A stretch of DNA of 64,000 nucleotides from Cynocephalus volans (lineage: Eukaryota > Chordata > Mammalia > Dermoptera > Cynocephalidae): positions 100,565,835 to 100,629,834 of the forward strand of contig NC_084469.1 of NCBI RefSeq assembly GCF_027409185.1, given 5' to 3'. Positions 1 to 10,609 of the stretch are shown here, piece by piece. The position numbers and the translations under genes were made by a program. The notes beneath the pieces are model-generated. The model did not search any database. It saw only the letters and a program-made list of their open reading frames with translations, and was not told where the DNA came from. How positions within the stretch are numbered: the stretch's first letter is position 1; each line of letters begins with the position of its first letter.

Positions 1-593
1 TAAATCCTGGGCAACTGAACTTCACAGCTTGAATCTTGCCAAGATCCTGTCGATCTGGGGTGCCAAAGGACTCAGGGGGCCTCTTTCTGAAGCATCAGAT
101 TTGCTTGATTCTTTTGAAAGAGAAAAAACCTCTTAATGTACTTAGGGGTGACATTCACCTGGATTTGTAAGATCATAATGGACTTCTCTGAAATGATGCT
201 TGGGTTTTCCTCTTTTTGTGAGGTCCCCAGATCCCTAGGGGTGTTCCCTCATGACTTCTGCCATTAGGGTACATTGACATAAACGTTTGAGAAGTACTGG
301 GGTGCAGCTCTCAAAGCTCTGTGAGGGAGGCCCCCGATGTCTGATTTGTATTTGGCCCGCCAGCAGCTGCTGATTCATGACAAAGCCCCAGAAGACTGAA
401 GTTCAATTCCATTATTGCCTTTTTCTAATCATGCTATCGGTCCATTTCTTCAGCCATTTGGTGATCATGACAACACCTTATAGGGTTGCTGGTGGCATTA
501 AATCAGATGGTACAAGTAAGAATACTTTGTAAAAACTGTAAAGTAGGTGACAAACATAGGGGCTTCCACATCTCCTGCTTTTCCTTTTCACAG

Positions 594-3500
594 CTGAGAG
601 AGTTCCAACGGAAAAAGGGCCTAGCTAGGACTGCTGAGGGAAAAAACACCAAAACCGGCAGTAGGCCCCAGCCCAGCATTTGTGAGAGGTGCCAGTCACC
701 TCAGGAGGTGAGTGTTGGCTGGTCAGGCTCCTGGGAACAGGGGCCTCAAGGAGCAGTAGGGGGTAATGGTAACGACCATGGAAGAAGTGTCAGGGACTGG
801 GTAAGAAGTCTGGATTGGAATCCTACATCTCCCTCTGCTCGGGATATGACATAGGACTCTTCTCTGAGCTTCTCCCTTGAAGCTGTGCACACAGATGGAC
901 CACGAGCTTAGCTGTCTCATTGGATCCTGTTGCAGGAAGCACAGGATGATGTTGACAACACCAAGGCCCAGGGCTCAATCCCTGTACTGGCCACCACCAA
1001 AAAAAGAAAAAGTGCAGGATAAGAGCTGCTCGGGAGCCGAGGGACAATGGGGAAGTGAGACCTTGAGAAGTGGGCACAGAGGGGCTACAGGAGGAGGGCT
1101 TGGTCCAGGTTAGGAAGAAAGGACAGCAGAGGGCTTAGCCATTGAGGGGCAGAGCACCTCCATGTGTGCTCTCATCTCTTTCAGCCCCCATCATCCATCA
1201 CTGGGGAGGCCTTGAAGACTTCAACTTTCATTAAGGAGCTGGAGGTAAGTGCCCTCCAGGCCAGCCCCCAACCACCTCCCATGCTGGGGGCTGGGGTCCC
1301 CCCTGCCAACTCAGACAGCCACAACCCAATGTTGACAACACCAAGGCCCAGGGCTCAATCCCTCTACTCTCCACCACCAAAAAAAAAAAGTGCAGAATGA
1401 GAGGTGCTCGGGAGCGGAGGGACGATGGGGAAGTGAGACCTTGAGAAGTGGGCACAGAGGGGCTACAGGAGGAGGGCCTGGTCCAGGTTAGGAAGAAAGG
1501 ACAGCAGAGGGCTTAGCCGTTGAGGGGCAGAGCATCTCCATGTGTGCTCTCATCTCTTCCAGCCCCCATCATCCATCACTGGGGAGGCCTTGAGGACTTC
1601 AACATACATTAAGGAGCTGGAGGTAAGTGCCCTCCAGGCCAGCCCCTACCACCTCCCATGCTGGGGGCTGGGGGCCACGCTGCCAGCTGAAACAGCCAAC
1701 ACCCCCACCCCTAATGATCGCTCTCTCTACCTCTCTCCCAACCCTCCTCCAACTCCTCCTCTCTTCATGTGCCACAGAGCCGGTGCCTAGTTCTGCAGGC
1801 AGTCCTGGACTCCACCTATGCAGTAAAGAACTATATAGAGTGTGTGGTGCAGGAACTGGTAAGACTCCAGTGGCATCCCCTGTTTCCACGCTGCCAATCC
1901 TGGGCTCCAATTTCCCCTTGGGGCTTTGAAGAAAAGGGGCTGGGGGTTCCTGTGCCAAGGGAGAATGGGGTGCTCGGTGGCCTAGTTCTCAGCAGGAGGG
2001 ACCCCAGACCATGCAGCATGGCTCTTTCTGTTGCTGACCTGCCTGCCCACTCTCTTTTCTCCAGACTCCCCTGCTTGAGTCCTTGCCGCATGGGCTCTGG
2101 GCTGTTGCCTTGTTGGAAACACTAGGCTGACAGTTGTCAGGAGCCCTGTGTTCCCACCCTAACTTAGTTCCTGCTTTGCTTGGTCTTTGGTTTTGGACAA
2201 GCCACCTCTCCTGCCTGGGCTTGAGTGTCCTGAGATAGAATTAGAGGGTGTCAAAGGTCCCTTGCAGCTCTAAGAATGAAAGATTTCTAGGCACACACGA
2301 GACATCAGGGAGACAGGGATCTTGCCTGTCCTTTTCATTCCTGGATCCCTGCTATTAAGATCAGTCCCTGTCCTTAGTGTGTGGTTCGTGGTGAATCCAT
2401 ACACCCTTGTGAATCACAAGCTGGGAGAAGGGTAGTCTTTCCTTTCTCAGCCTCCATTTCTAGAGGTTTCTGTGGTTGTCATGGAAAGAGAATCAGGATT
2501 CAGATGTTCAGCTCTGAATCCAACAAAGACCCCAATTCTCTTTCCTTGGGAGTTCAAGGACAGTTTGTCCATTTGCGTCCCCTTAGGGTCTGAGAGCTTT
2601 CCCTTGAAAATCCATTCCTGGCCCCACCACTTCCCAGTCTGGGGAATGAACCTGAGGGGACAACCTCAGTCACCTTCCCGTGACTCTCCACATGGAAAAT
2701 CTGGCACCAGGAAACTGGATGAAGTGGAAAGAGGGACATGGTTTCTTTGTTCGCTCCTTCCATGTCTGATGGGTTTGGGGACAGACTGAGATGGAGAGGC
2801 CACAGGCTCGTCCTGCCCACTCCTAACCTGGAGAAGGCTCCCCCCTGCACCCCACCCTCAGCACCACGGGGTCCCCGAGGATCTGGTCTCCCTGGTGGGC
2901 CTGTCCTGGGCCATTCGTGGCATTCCTGGGGCTCGTCCCTTGCTGTTCCATCTCTGCCTCCCTGGTAAGAGATGTTTCTTTCCTCTTCCTACAGAAGGAG
3001 AGTCCGTGTCAGCAGCTGGACTCCCTGCGGGAACAACTGCAGGTGAGTGGACTCTATGGCATCCCTCATGTGCCCTAGAGAACCTTCCTGTCCCTCTCTC
3101 ACCACCTGTTTGGCTTTTCTCCCAAAGGCTCAGATTCGGACCAATGCCATCTTAAAGTCCGAAAAGGAAGAGATGGAGAGAGCCCTGGCCGATGCTCGTC
3201 AGGAAGCCCGGCAGAAAGCAGGTGTGGATCTGGGCAGCCTTCCTCCCTCAACCTGGTGCCTTGACAGGCCTTCAGGGGAGTCCTTTGGGTTCCATCTTGA
3301 CCTCTGTCATTCCAGGAGAATGTCAACATCTGCGGACCTGCCTGGACTCCCGGGAAAATGAGATCCAACAGCTGCAGGGGAGTCTGACCGCCTTCTCCAC
3401 ACGGCAGGGGGACGCCGAGAGGGTGAGTCCCGCCACCTGCCCTCACGCTTGCCCCTCCACCCCCAGGGGGAAAAATGGGCTTAGAGAATTAGATGGACCT

Positions 3501-5208
3501 GGATGTTCACATCCCAGCTGTACGTGATCTTAGCACTTAACCTCTAATACCTTGCATTTCATCTACAAAATGGAGCTAACGATAGTAACTCCCTCCTGTG
3601 GTGGTTGTGAGGATTCGATGGATTGTTAGCACGGTGCCTGGTGCCGCACGCAATACAGAGTCAGACCATGGTGATGACAGTCCTAACAATGGCAACGTGA
3701 CAGGCTATCCCTGGGCCTCCGTCGGCCAGCTGTCAATCAGATCTCTTTCCCTGCCTCTTCCACCCTTACTGAGGTCTTAGGAAAAGCAACTGAGAACATG
3801 GGCTTGGAAATGCCTTGAAAAAGGTGTCAAGTGTGATTCAGGGGGAGGAAAGGTCACCGCTGAACGGTTGCTGTAGGTGTCAGTGTTCGTGTGCCCCGAC
3901 TCCATCTTCTCCCTGCCGAATCCTGACTTTGCCTTTCTGTATTTGCAGTCCTACCGCAACCTCAAGAGCGAGCGAGATGCCCTCTTCCTTCAGCTGGAGG
4001 ACAACAAGTAGGAGGGGGACGGTGGGTGGCAGGTCTGGGGGGGCCTCAGCATGGGTGTTGTGGTGGGAGGTGGGAGGGTAGAGGTGAGCACGATGAGGGG
4101 GACGCACAGGTTTGGACACGTGCAGAGCCAAGCTGGGGCCCCAGCTGTGCCAGTGACTCGTGTGTGGCCTCAGGCAATTCATGTCCTCTCTGTGGACAGG
4201 CACTTGAGAGTCCAGGTGTCCCCTTCCCATGCCATAGTCCTCTGGTTTTGTGGCAAAGTCAGTGCATTGATGACAAAAGTCGTCCTTTCTTTTCCTCGTC
4301 CTTTACATTCTCCACCACCTCTGGCCACAGGAACAACTATGAAGTCCTCAAGTACCAGCAGGACCAGCTGAAGGGCAAGATTCGCGTCCTTGAAATGGAG
4401 AAGGCGGCCTTACAGGTCCAGGTGAAAACGGTTGAAACGTCCAAGCTCCTGCCAAACCAAGTGAGTGGCTGCAGCCCAGGGGGTTGGTTTTATGGTTGTG
4501 GGGTAGAGAGGAGGGTGGCAGCCTGTCCCTCCTGCAGCCACTCCTTACACGGCTTATGCCCCTGTGCTCTGGGCAGGTGCACACTTCAAGCTGAGCTGCA
4601 GGCTCGCGTCATTGGGCTGGCATGTCACCCATTCTGCCTGCGTGTCCTCCGCACTCACCCCCTGGGCCTTTGTTCCCCCACCTCTAAAATGGGGTGCTGG
4701 ATACCTCACACGAAATGGTACAGGGAGGGCCCGCTGTGTGCCTGTGCCGTGCCCCTTCCCTGTGCCGTGGGTCTCCGGCTGCATCAGGTGGCCACCGACT
4801 GCTTCTCTCCATCCAGACCAATTAGAACATGGAGGTCCCCAGTGCACTGCATTCAGGGCAGCACGTGAAGATGGAGCTGGCTGAGAAGTTGGGCCAGCTT
4901 CGTGAGAAGCTGGGAGACCTAAAGGACATGGGAATCCCTGCCCCATTCAGGAAGGGCTAGGAGACAGGCACCAGCCTCTGAGGGGGGGGTTCCAGAGCCA
5001 GCACAGAGGCAGCTCCAGCCTGGGGGACAGGTGACCCCAGTCATGCACTGCAGTCCTGTGACTATTCGTTGCTCTCTTCCTTCTGACCACACAGCTGCCG
5101 CAGAACATACAGAAATGCCACGAGAACCAAGGCTTCAGCAACAATCTCTGCTTTCCATTGTTTTATCGAGCAGAAAAGTATTGTGACAGTAACATCATGG
5201 ACATCTGA
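594..5208 (+). CDS. GOLGA2 (GM130)-like golgin, copy 1, 5' end outside window
   Basis: Multi-exon golgin gene without exon 1, which should lie left of the window. Exons with consensus splice sites: 594-707, 1185-1244, 1563-1622, 1778-1858, 2995-3042, 3128-3221, 3316-3422, 3949-4007, 4331-4460 and 5095-5208 (TGA at 5206-5208). Phases agree throughout (94+107 and 59+130 sum to whole codons). Peptides such as [25 protein letters not shown] and [13 protein letters not shown] track the GM130 coiled coil, and the last exon matches the GM130 C-terminus ([13 protein letters not shown] against its conserved PFFYRADE-type end). GM130 is a cis-Golgi tether binding p115 and GRASP65; that role here is inference. 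A relic exon at 4817 with an in-frame stop has to be skipped. Expression is unknown, so a pseudogene cannot be excluded. Confidence 0.75.
936..1019 (+). other. Possible cryptic golgin exon ending in a stop (copy 1)
   Basis: An AG acceptor at 934-935 opens 28 codons ([12 protein letters not shown] at the start) that run into TAA at 1020. Most of this stretch is a SINE-like tail with a tRNA-type B-box flavour, repeated 380 bases downstream. Inclusion after the preceding exon would truncate the golgin, so I treat it as intronic. Equivalent positions are 14497 and 28061 in the other units. Confidence 0.3.
951..1700 (+). repeat. Intragenic tandem duplication carrying a golgin exon (unit 1)
   Basis: About 380 bp starting at 951 is repeated from 1331. 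The repeat begins with a SINE-like segment (GTTGACAACACCAAGGCCC) and carries a 60 bp phase-0 exon with its own acceptor and GTAAGT donor. The two exons (1185-1244 and 1563-1622) encode 20 residues each and differ by only two residues (K/R, F/Y), so both remain usable. Confidence 0.9.
3500..3690 (-). repeat. MIR SINE in a golgin intron (unit 1; also near 17062 and 30626)
   Basis: The stretch reads like an antisense MIR core (taacctct, atctacaaaatgg, gttgtgaggatt, gcacggtgcctgg). It lies between the exons ending at 3422 and starting at 3949 and is present at the same place in all three units. Confidence 0.65.
4817..4960 (+). pseudogene. Relic golgin exon with in-frame stop (copy 1)
   Basis: After the acceptor at 4815-4816 the phase-0 frame reads T-N[25 protein letters not shown], then [13 protein letters not shown]. 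This aligns with a later GM130 coiled-coil segment of the form LTNENMEI...QHVKRELGKKLGELQEKL. The TAG at 4823-4825 replaces a glutamate codon, a second stop lies at 4958, and no GT donor follows the homologous part. It is therefore a dead exon. Confidence 0.8.
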
Positions 5209-5224
5209 GATGTGGGGCCCAGGG

Positions 5225-5340
5225 CTCTGCCCCCTCCCAGTTCCTGCTACCCTGTCCTTGCCACCATGTCTCTGCCACCCTCTTCCTTCCACCCTTTCCC
5301 TGCCACCCTGTCTCTGCCACCCTGTCCCTGCCACTCCTTC
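5225..5340 (+). repeat. Short minisatellite in the golgin 3' region
   Basis: Roughly 15 bp units of the form CTGCCACCCTGTCCC repeat imperfectly just after the golgin stop codon. Counterparts lie at about 18787-18902 and 32351-32466. Confidence 0.7.
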
Positions 5341-5378
5341 CCAGTCACCCTTTTATCATTTTAAGACCCCTGTTCTTT

Positions 5379-6838
5379 AAAAAAAAAAAAAATCAAAAAA
5401 AAAAAAAAAAAAAGGAAAAAAGGAAAAAAAACTTAAAAAAGAAAAGGAAAAAAACAAAAAAAGAAGACAGCACCCAGAAAACACCGAAAAGAAGAAGACA
5501 ACACCCTGAAAATACTCAAAAGAAGACAACATCCAGAGAACACCCAAAAAAAGACAACACCCGGAGAACATCCTAAAGATGATAGCACCCAGAAAACCCC
5601 CAAAAGAAGAAAACACCGAGAAAACACCGAAAAGAAGAGAACACCCAAAAGAAGATGACATGCAGAAAGTACTCGAAAGAAGACAACCAGAAAACACCAA
5701 AAAGAAGAAAACACACAACCCAGAAAAAAAACACACGGAAGAAAACACCCCCCAAAAAGGAAGAAAACCTTTACAAAAAGAATAAAACCCAAACATAAAG
5801 AAAAACTGCCCAAAAGAAGAAAAAAACAAAACCCGAAGAAGACAACCGCAACAAAAAGAAGAGAACCCCAACGGAAGGAAGAAAAATGCCCCCAAAGTAA
5901 GAAAACCCCAACAAAAAGCAGAAACCACCCCACATGAAGGAAACCCCAACAAAAATAAAACCCCACTGATAAGAAGATAACCTCTCAGAAAAGAAACCGT
6001 CCAAAAGAAAACTGGAAAAGTAGAAACACCCCCAAAAGAAGAAAACAGCAACAAAGCGAAAAAAACCCACAATAAAAGAAGAATCCCACAAGAAGAAAAA
6101 CCCCAGTAAAAAGAAGAAAGTGCCAGCAATAGGAAGCCCCCAAAGAAGAAAATCCCAATGAAAAGAACAAAACCATAACAGAAAGAAGAAACACCCCCCA
6201 CAAAAAAGAAAAGTCTCTACAAAGAAGAAAAACCTCTGAAAAGAAGAAAAACTTCCAGAAAAGAAGAAAACCTCAACAAAAAGAAGAAACCATGCACCCC
6301 AAAAAGAGAACCCCCAAAGAAGGAAACCCTAGCAAAAAGAAAAACCCCATAAAAGAAAAAAACACCCAAATAGAAAAAACTCCAATAGAAAGAAGAAAAC
6401 CCCCCAGGAAAACAAGAAAACCCCCCAAAACGCCCCAAAAGAAGAAACCCCCAAAGAGGAAAGCCCCAACAAAAGGAAAACTCCAAAAGAGAACCCCCAA
6501 AAAGAAAACACCCCAAAAGAAGAAAACCAAAAACTCCCCAAGAAGTAAACTCCCACAAAAAGAAAACCCAGCAAAAAAAATCCACACAGAAGAAAACCCT
6601 AACAATAAATAAATAAATAAATAAATAAAAATCCAAAAGAAGAAACCCCCTAAAAAATGTACAAAAATGTACAGAAATATACAAAAATCAAAAAATTCAA
6701 AACAAACAAACAACAACAAAAAAAAAAAAAAACAGGAAAAATACTAAAAGAGAGAAAAAGAAAAAAAATAAACATAAAAGAAGAGCCAAAAATAAATATG
6801 TAAGAAAACAGGAAGAAAAAAGAAAGAAAGAAAGAAAG
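5379..6838. repeat. A-rich low-complexity tract, unit 1 (1.46 kb)
   Basis: The plus strand is almost entirely A, C and G with very few T. It is built from an imperfect motif such as AAAAGAAGAAAACACC, starts with pure poly-A, has an (AAAT)n stretch near 6605-6630 and ends in (GAAA)n. It begins about 170 bp after the golgin stop codon. Long open frames on both strands (Lys/Pro/Glu-rich or Phe/Gly/Leu-rich) arise from the composition and are not genes. Confidence 0.9.
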
Positions 6839-6840
6839 CA

Positions 6841-7100
6841 GCAGGGTGCCCTCACCAGTAGTCCAGCCTCAGGGACCCATAGGGGAAGACCAGTAGAATT
6901 GGTCCCTTGGGCAGGCCAGTCAGGGGGCCCCTTAATGCTGGGGCAGGCCAAGGAAGCACTTGGGGCAGGCCTGGCAGGCTCTTAGCAGAAGGGGGCCATT
7001 AGCACCAATCAAGCCAAGGGGGCCCTGAGGTAGGCCATTCGAGGGGAGTCCTTAGTGGAAAGGCAGTCCAGAGAGTTGGCTGGGGGTGGCGGGGGAGGCA
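6841..7100. repeat. GGCAGGCC-rich repeat block (unit 1; also 20405-20664, 33960-34219)
   Basis: Short repeats around GGGGCAGGCC, GGGGGCC and CCCTTAGTG. A related shorter block lies at 10500-10605 in the same unit. Both blocks precede related AT-rich sequence, so block and AT-rich part probably form one repeated element. Confidence 0.6.
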
Positions 7101-7104
7101 CTTA

Positions 7105-7700
7105 GCAATATTTTATCATTTATACTTGGCCAGAAAATTTTCTTTTTCATTAAAGTATCAAACTTATTCATAAAATATCTATTTTAATAATTATCCTTAT
7201 TTTTGTACTTTCTTCAAAATCTACTTTACGTTTTTCTCCACTCCCACATTTGTGTATTTTTATTTGAGTCATAGTTATTTAATTAAAATAAAGACTGAAA
7301 GTGAATACATGGTTTTTGTTTGATTTTTATTTTTCAGATAAACAGCTTTCGGATTTATTAGTCTGTCGATTCTGTCATTTCCCCTCTCTGGATCATTTGA
7401 TTTCATTTTTCTGTGTGTGTTCAGCATATCCATTCTCCTGTGAATCTTAGGTTTGTCGTTATTTTCCTATGATGAATAAGTAGTTCTAGAATATTTTGAT
7501 ATTTATTATGTAATTATGACATATACGGGTGGGAATTTGCTTTAGAAAAGAAATTTGACTTTATCTCCTTCGTTTCAGCAATTTAACTACGATGGACTTT
7601 AGTATGATTTTCTCTTTTCTTTTTTATTCCCAGTTGGGGTTTGGTTCTTCAATCTGTGGATTGACGTATTATACCCATTTTGGAAACCCTCCATGTCAGT
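7105..7700. mobile_element. AT-rich LINE-like segment, first of a pair (unit 1)
   Basis: About 600 bp resembling positions 10610-11215 of the same unit (shared words include CTCCCACATTTGTGTATTTTT and TATCCATTCTCCTGTGAATC). The end (TGTGGATTGACGTATTATACCCATTTTGGAAA) looks like an antisense L1 segment. Family assignment is tentative. Counterparts lie at 20669-21264 and 34224-34819. Confidence 0.55.
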
Positions 7701-7828
7701 GACACGATGACACCCACCCAGAGGGTCCTCATGGGACCTGAGAAGGCGGGTCAAGGGCCCTCACTGTGGGTGCATCTGCAGACTGAACCGAGATGGGGTC
7801 CGGCCCCGTGGGGGACACACAGACATAC

Positions 7829-7909
7829 CGGGGCCACTCTGAACGCGTCGTAGTGGGCCACGATGATGATGGTGGGAAGGTCCTCTCCACCCAGCCCCGT
7901 CAGCCGCCC
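7829..7909 (-). pseudogene. NCLN: Isolated NCLN (nicalin) exon, unit 1
   Basis: An 81 bp minus-strand exon with intact acceptor (CCACAG) and donor (GTATGT). It encodes GRLTGLGGEDLPTIIIVAHY followed by DAFRVAP, which matches nicalin apart from small changes (known DAFGVAP reads DAFRVAP). Nicalin is an ER membrane subunit of the NCLN-NOMO-TMEM147 complex of the multipass translocon. No other NCLN exon lies in this unit, because the unit junction at 8365 cuts the gene off 456 bp upstream. Confidence 0.85.
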
Positions 7910-8379
7910 CTGTGGAGACACAGCCTGTGAACGGCCAGCAGGGCCTGAGGCTGCCCGGGCTGCCCCCAGGCCTTGCCACTCCTGGTTCCCACTCGGTGGG
8001 AAGACAGAGCAGGGAGTGACCCGAGTGTGGGTCTGGAAGACCCCTCCTGCAGCGGCCACATGGAGCCAGGACTGCCCTTGTTCTGACACCTTCTGGGGCA
8101 CCAGATCCCCACGTGAAGCTCTTGCCGCAGACTCTGGGAGCCCCAGGGAACTCCCCCAGGGAAGAGGTGGATGCCAGGGAGGAACCCACCCAGGCCCCCT
8201 GTTCTACTCACAAAGTGTTAACAAAAGCGGGGGAGAGATGTGATGAAAACAACTTTCCTGTAGGAAAGAGATCAGGCCCCTCACCCCAGCACTTGGGCTC
8301 TCCGAGATCTGTGCCCACCCTATTCTGCTCTAGCTGGGGGGCCAATAAACTTCCCATAAAGGGCCCCTCATCACCAGGG

Positions 8380-9070
8380 GTCAGCTCCCGCCCCTCCCCC
8401 CAGCATCAGGGGTCAGCTCCCGCCCCTCCCCCGCCCGGCCGGGCGCCCTCCCGTCTGTCTCCTGTCCCTGCTTCAGCTGGCGCCGGAGCCTCCTCGGGGC
8501 AGTCCCCTCAGGGACTGACTTCCACCCGCACGGTTCGGGCTCCATTCCCCCCACAGGCCCGGCGCCCGCTCCCACGTCAGGAGCCCCTTCTTGCCCCCCG
8601 TGACAGACACGAGTGCGCTCTGCGGCCATCGGAGCCGGTTCGCACAAGACGCCGCCCCGCCGGCTCCTCGCGGCGCGGCTCGGGGCGGAAGGAGGGCCGG
8701 GCCGGGCGCGGGCGGCGCTGCGGGGCCGTGATATGAGGTAAGAGCTGGCGCCCTGCGCGCGAAGCCATAGTAACCGCCCGCCGCCACCTTCGCGAGTCCC
8801 CCGAATGCCGCCGGCCCGTGAGATGCCCCGCCCCGGAGCCTCAGGCCCCGCCCCTTACCCGGAGTCGCTCCTCCTTCCCCAGTCAGACGCCCGCTCTCTC
8901 TTCAAGCCCCGCCCACGCCACAAGCTCCGCCCCGACTCGGAGACGGGACCTTTCTTTCAATGACTGTGCATCCGGCGTCTCTGCCTCTCGCCGCGCCCTG
9001 CGTCGTGGCCCCGCCCCTTCCTCAGCCCGTCTTCCCGTTGACCTCTCGGATGTGGGGTCGCTGCACCGCT
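8380..9070. promoter_or_regulatory. CpG island at the left end of the unit (unit 2)
   Basis: Dense CpG and GC boxes, starting with two 29 bp repeats (GGGGTCAGCTCCCGCCCC). On the plus strand ATGAG meets a strong donor (GTAAGAG) at 8738, which looks like the end of a first exon. On the minus strand an ATG at 8768 opens 63 codons without a donor. I cannot name the gene. It could be an orphan promoter brought in by the rearrangement. Confidence 0.65.
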
Positions 9071-9369
9071 GGCCAGCCGTGAAGGCGGTCTTTGAGGCTC
9101 CCCTCTCGGGGGCTGGTCCTTCGGTCCTGTGGGCTCACCTGCCGGTCCCCTTCTGCCTGCGGCCCCTCTTGGTAGAGGGTGGCTTTACTTTTTGCCCCGG
9201 TTGGGTGGGTTTGGGAGCCCTGCTCACCACCTCCTGGCTGGGTGAGGTTTTGCTGACACAGCCAAGGCCTGCATGTCCCTGCGGCGTCCCCCTGGGGGCC
9301 AGCCTTTACGTGGGGACTTCTAAAGTCCCACGCAGCACCCCAAATTCAAAACCTTGGTACCTCTAAATG

Positions 9370-9580
9370 GATGTTTCACAGCCATGGGCAATTTGCCCCC
9401 AGAGGACACTAGGCAATGTCTGGCGACATCTGTAGTTGTCAGGACTGACGAGGAGGGTGCTCCTGGCATGGAGTAGGTGGAGGCCAGGGACGCTGCTCAG
9501 CACGTGCAGGACAGCCAAACCACAGAGCGTGATCCAGCCACAAGGTCCGCAGTGCCAAGGGGGAGAGACCCTGGTGTAAA
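9370..9580 (-). mobile_element. MER20-like DNA transposon relic (unit 2; also 22934-23144)
   Basis: Words such as TTTGCCCCCAGAGGACACT, CAATGTCTGGCGACATCTG and GGCCAGGGACGCTGCTCAGC match the antisense MER20 pattern (hAT-Charlie). Confidence 0.7.
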
Positions 9581-9734
9581 CGTAGCTCGTTTTGAGAGAT
9601 TTAAGGAGCCACCTACTATGGGCTCGGCCTTTGGAGGATGCGGTACTGAGTAAAACTCACATTATACCAGACCTCCAGGAACTTAGAATCAGACAGACAG
9701 ATCCTAACCAAACTTTTCATTGCAATTATGGTGC

Positions 9735-10165
9735 TTTTCAAATTAATAACAGCTTCATGGAGCGATAGTTCATATACCATACAATTCACTCACTGAAAGC
9801 ATGAAATTCAGTGGGTTTTAGTGGTTTTATATACACAGGGTTGTATACCCATCACCACTATCAGATTCCAGAACATCTTCATCACCCTACAAAGAAATCC
9901 CACATCCATTAAAAGTCCCTCTCCCATCCCCTCCCCCAGCCCCTGGCAACCACGAACCCACTTTCGGTCTCGTGGACTGGCGCGTTCATATAAATGGAAT
10001 CCTACACTGTGTGGCCTTTTGTGTCTGGCGTCTTTCACTGAGCGTGATGTGTTCAAGGTTTGCCCACGTGGTCGCGTGTGTCAGAGCCTTGATCCTTTTC
10101 ATGGGCGAGTCATATTCCAGTGTGTCGATGCACCATATTTTATTTATTCATTCATCAACTGACAC
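9735..10165 (-). mobile_element. Antisense L1 3' segment (unit 2)
   Basis: Text such as CATACCATACAATTCACTCA, CCCCAGCCCCTGGCAACCAC, TATAAATGGAATCCTACACT and TTTTATTTATTCATTCATCA matches the antisense 3' part of old L1 elements. No open reading frame of interest remains. Confidence 0.7.
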
Positions 10166-10609
10166 GCATATGATATGTTTTTGGAAGTTGGGAACCTATA
10201 GAGTGCCAAGAGAGTATAAACCCACCAGGCCCCAAACCAGATCAGCGGTATCATGGAAGGTGTTTAAGCTGAGAGTTACATAGGAGTTACGGAGGCTGGG
10301 GGCTTCTTGGCCCAGCCAGACATTTTAACTTGTAAGACTGCCATGGGTCACATTTGTCACCTGTGACCTTGGAAGACACCAGATATTTTTCTTCAGTGGG
10401 AAGCGGTCTCTGTACAGCCACTGAGGTGACAGATTAGGTGCCAAAAGTCAAGTCCAGTTACATTACAACTGGACACTTACATTACAAGTCCGGTTATGGC
10501 AAGCCTGCTCAGGGGGACCCTTAGCTGCAGGTGAGGCCATCGGTTCCCTTAGTGCCAGGCCAGGCCAACCCAGGCAGCAATAGGGGCAGGCCAAATAAGG
10601 GTCCCTTTG

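Larger units (their letters stand above)
1..8365. repeat. Tandem array, partial first unit (3' part)
   Basis: The sequence from position 1 recurs almost base for base from 13562 and again from 27126. The window opens inside a unit, so only its golgin body, A-rich tract and NCLN exon are present. The few visible differences from the next unit include C/T in the polypyrimidine tract before the first duplicated exon, T/G near 5360, poly-A lengths near 1380 and 5380, and a small change near 8235. The unit ends at about 8365, where the sequence passes directly into the CpG-rich start of the next unit. Confidence 0.95.

Noticed and set aside
2066-2129. Extra golgin exon after the CTCCAG acceptor at 2056-2066
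   Set aside because: The frame ends in TAG after about 20 codons, shows no golgin similarity and has no donor.
4026-4868. 280-codon plus-strand open frame
   Set aside because: It is intron read-through in frame with the real golgin exon at 4331-4460. Splice sites on both sides of that exon explain it better.
5377-6201. Long minus-strand open frame rich in F, G, L and S (274-280 codons), plus Lys/Pro-rich plus-strand frames
   Set aside because: They arise from the T/C-rich complement of the A-rich tract, have no domain, and occur in several frames at once.
8113-8736. 207-codon plus-strand open frame across the unit junction
   Set aside because: It runs from NCLN intron into the CpG island with GC-driven openness, and the last unit lacks the second half. 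I see no conserved motif.
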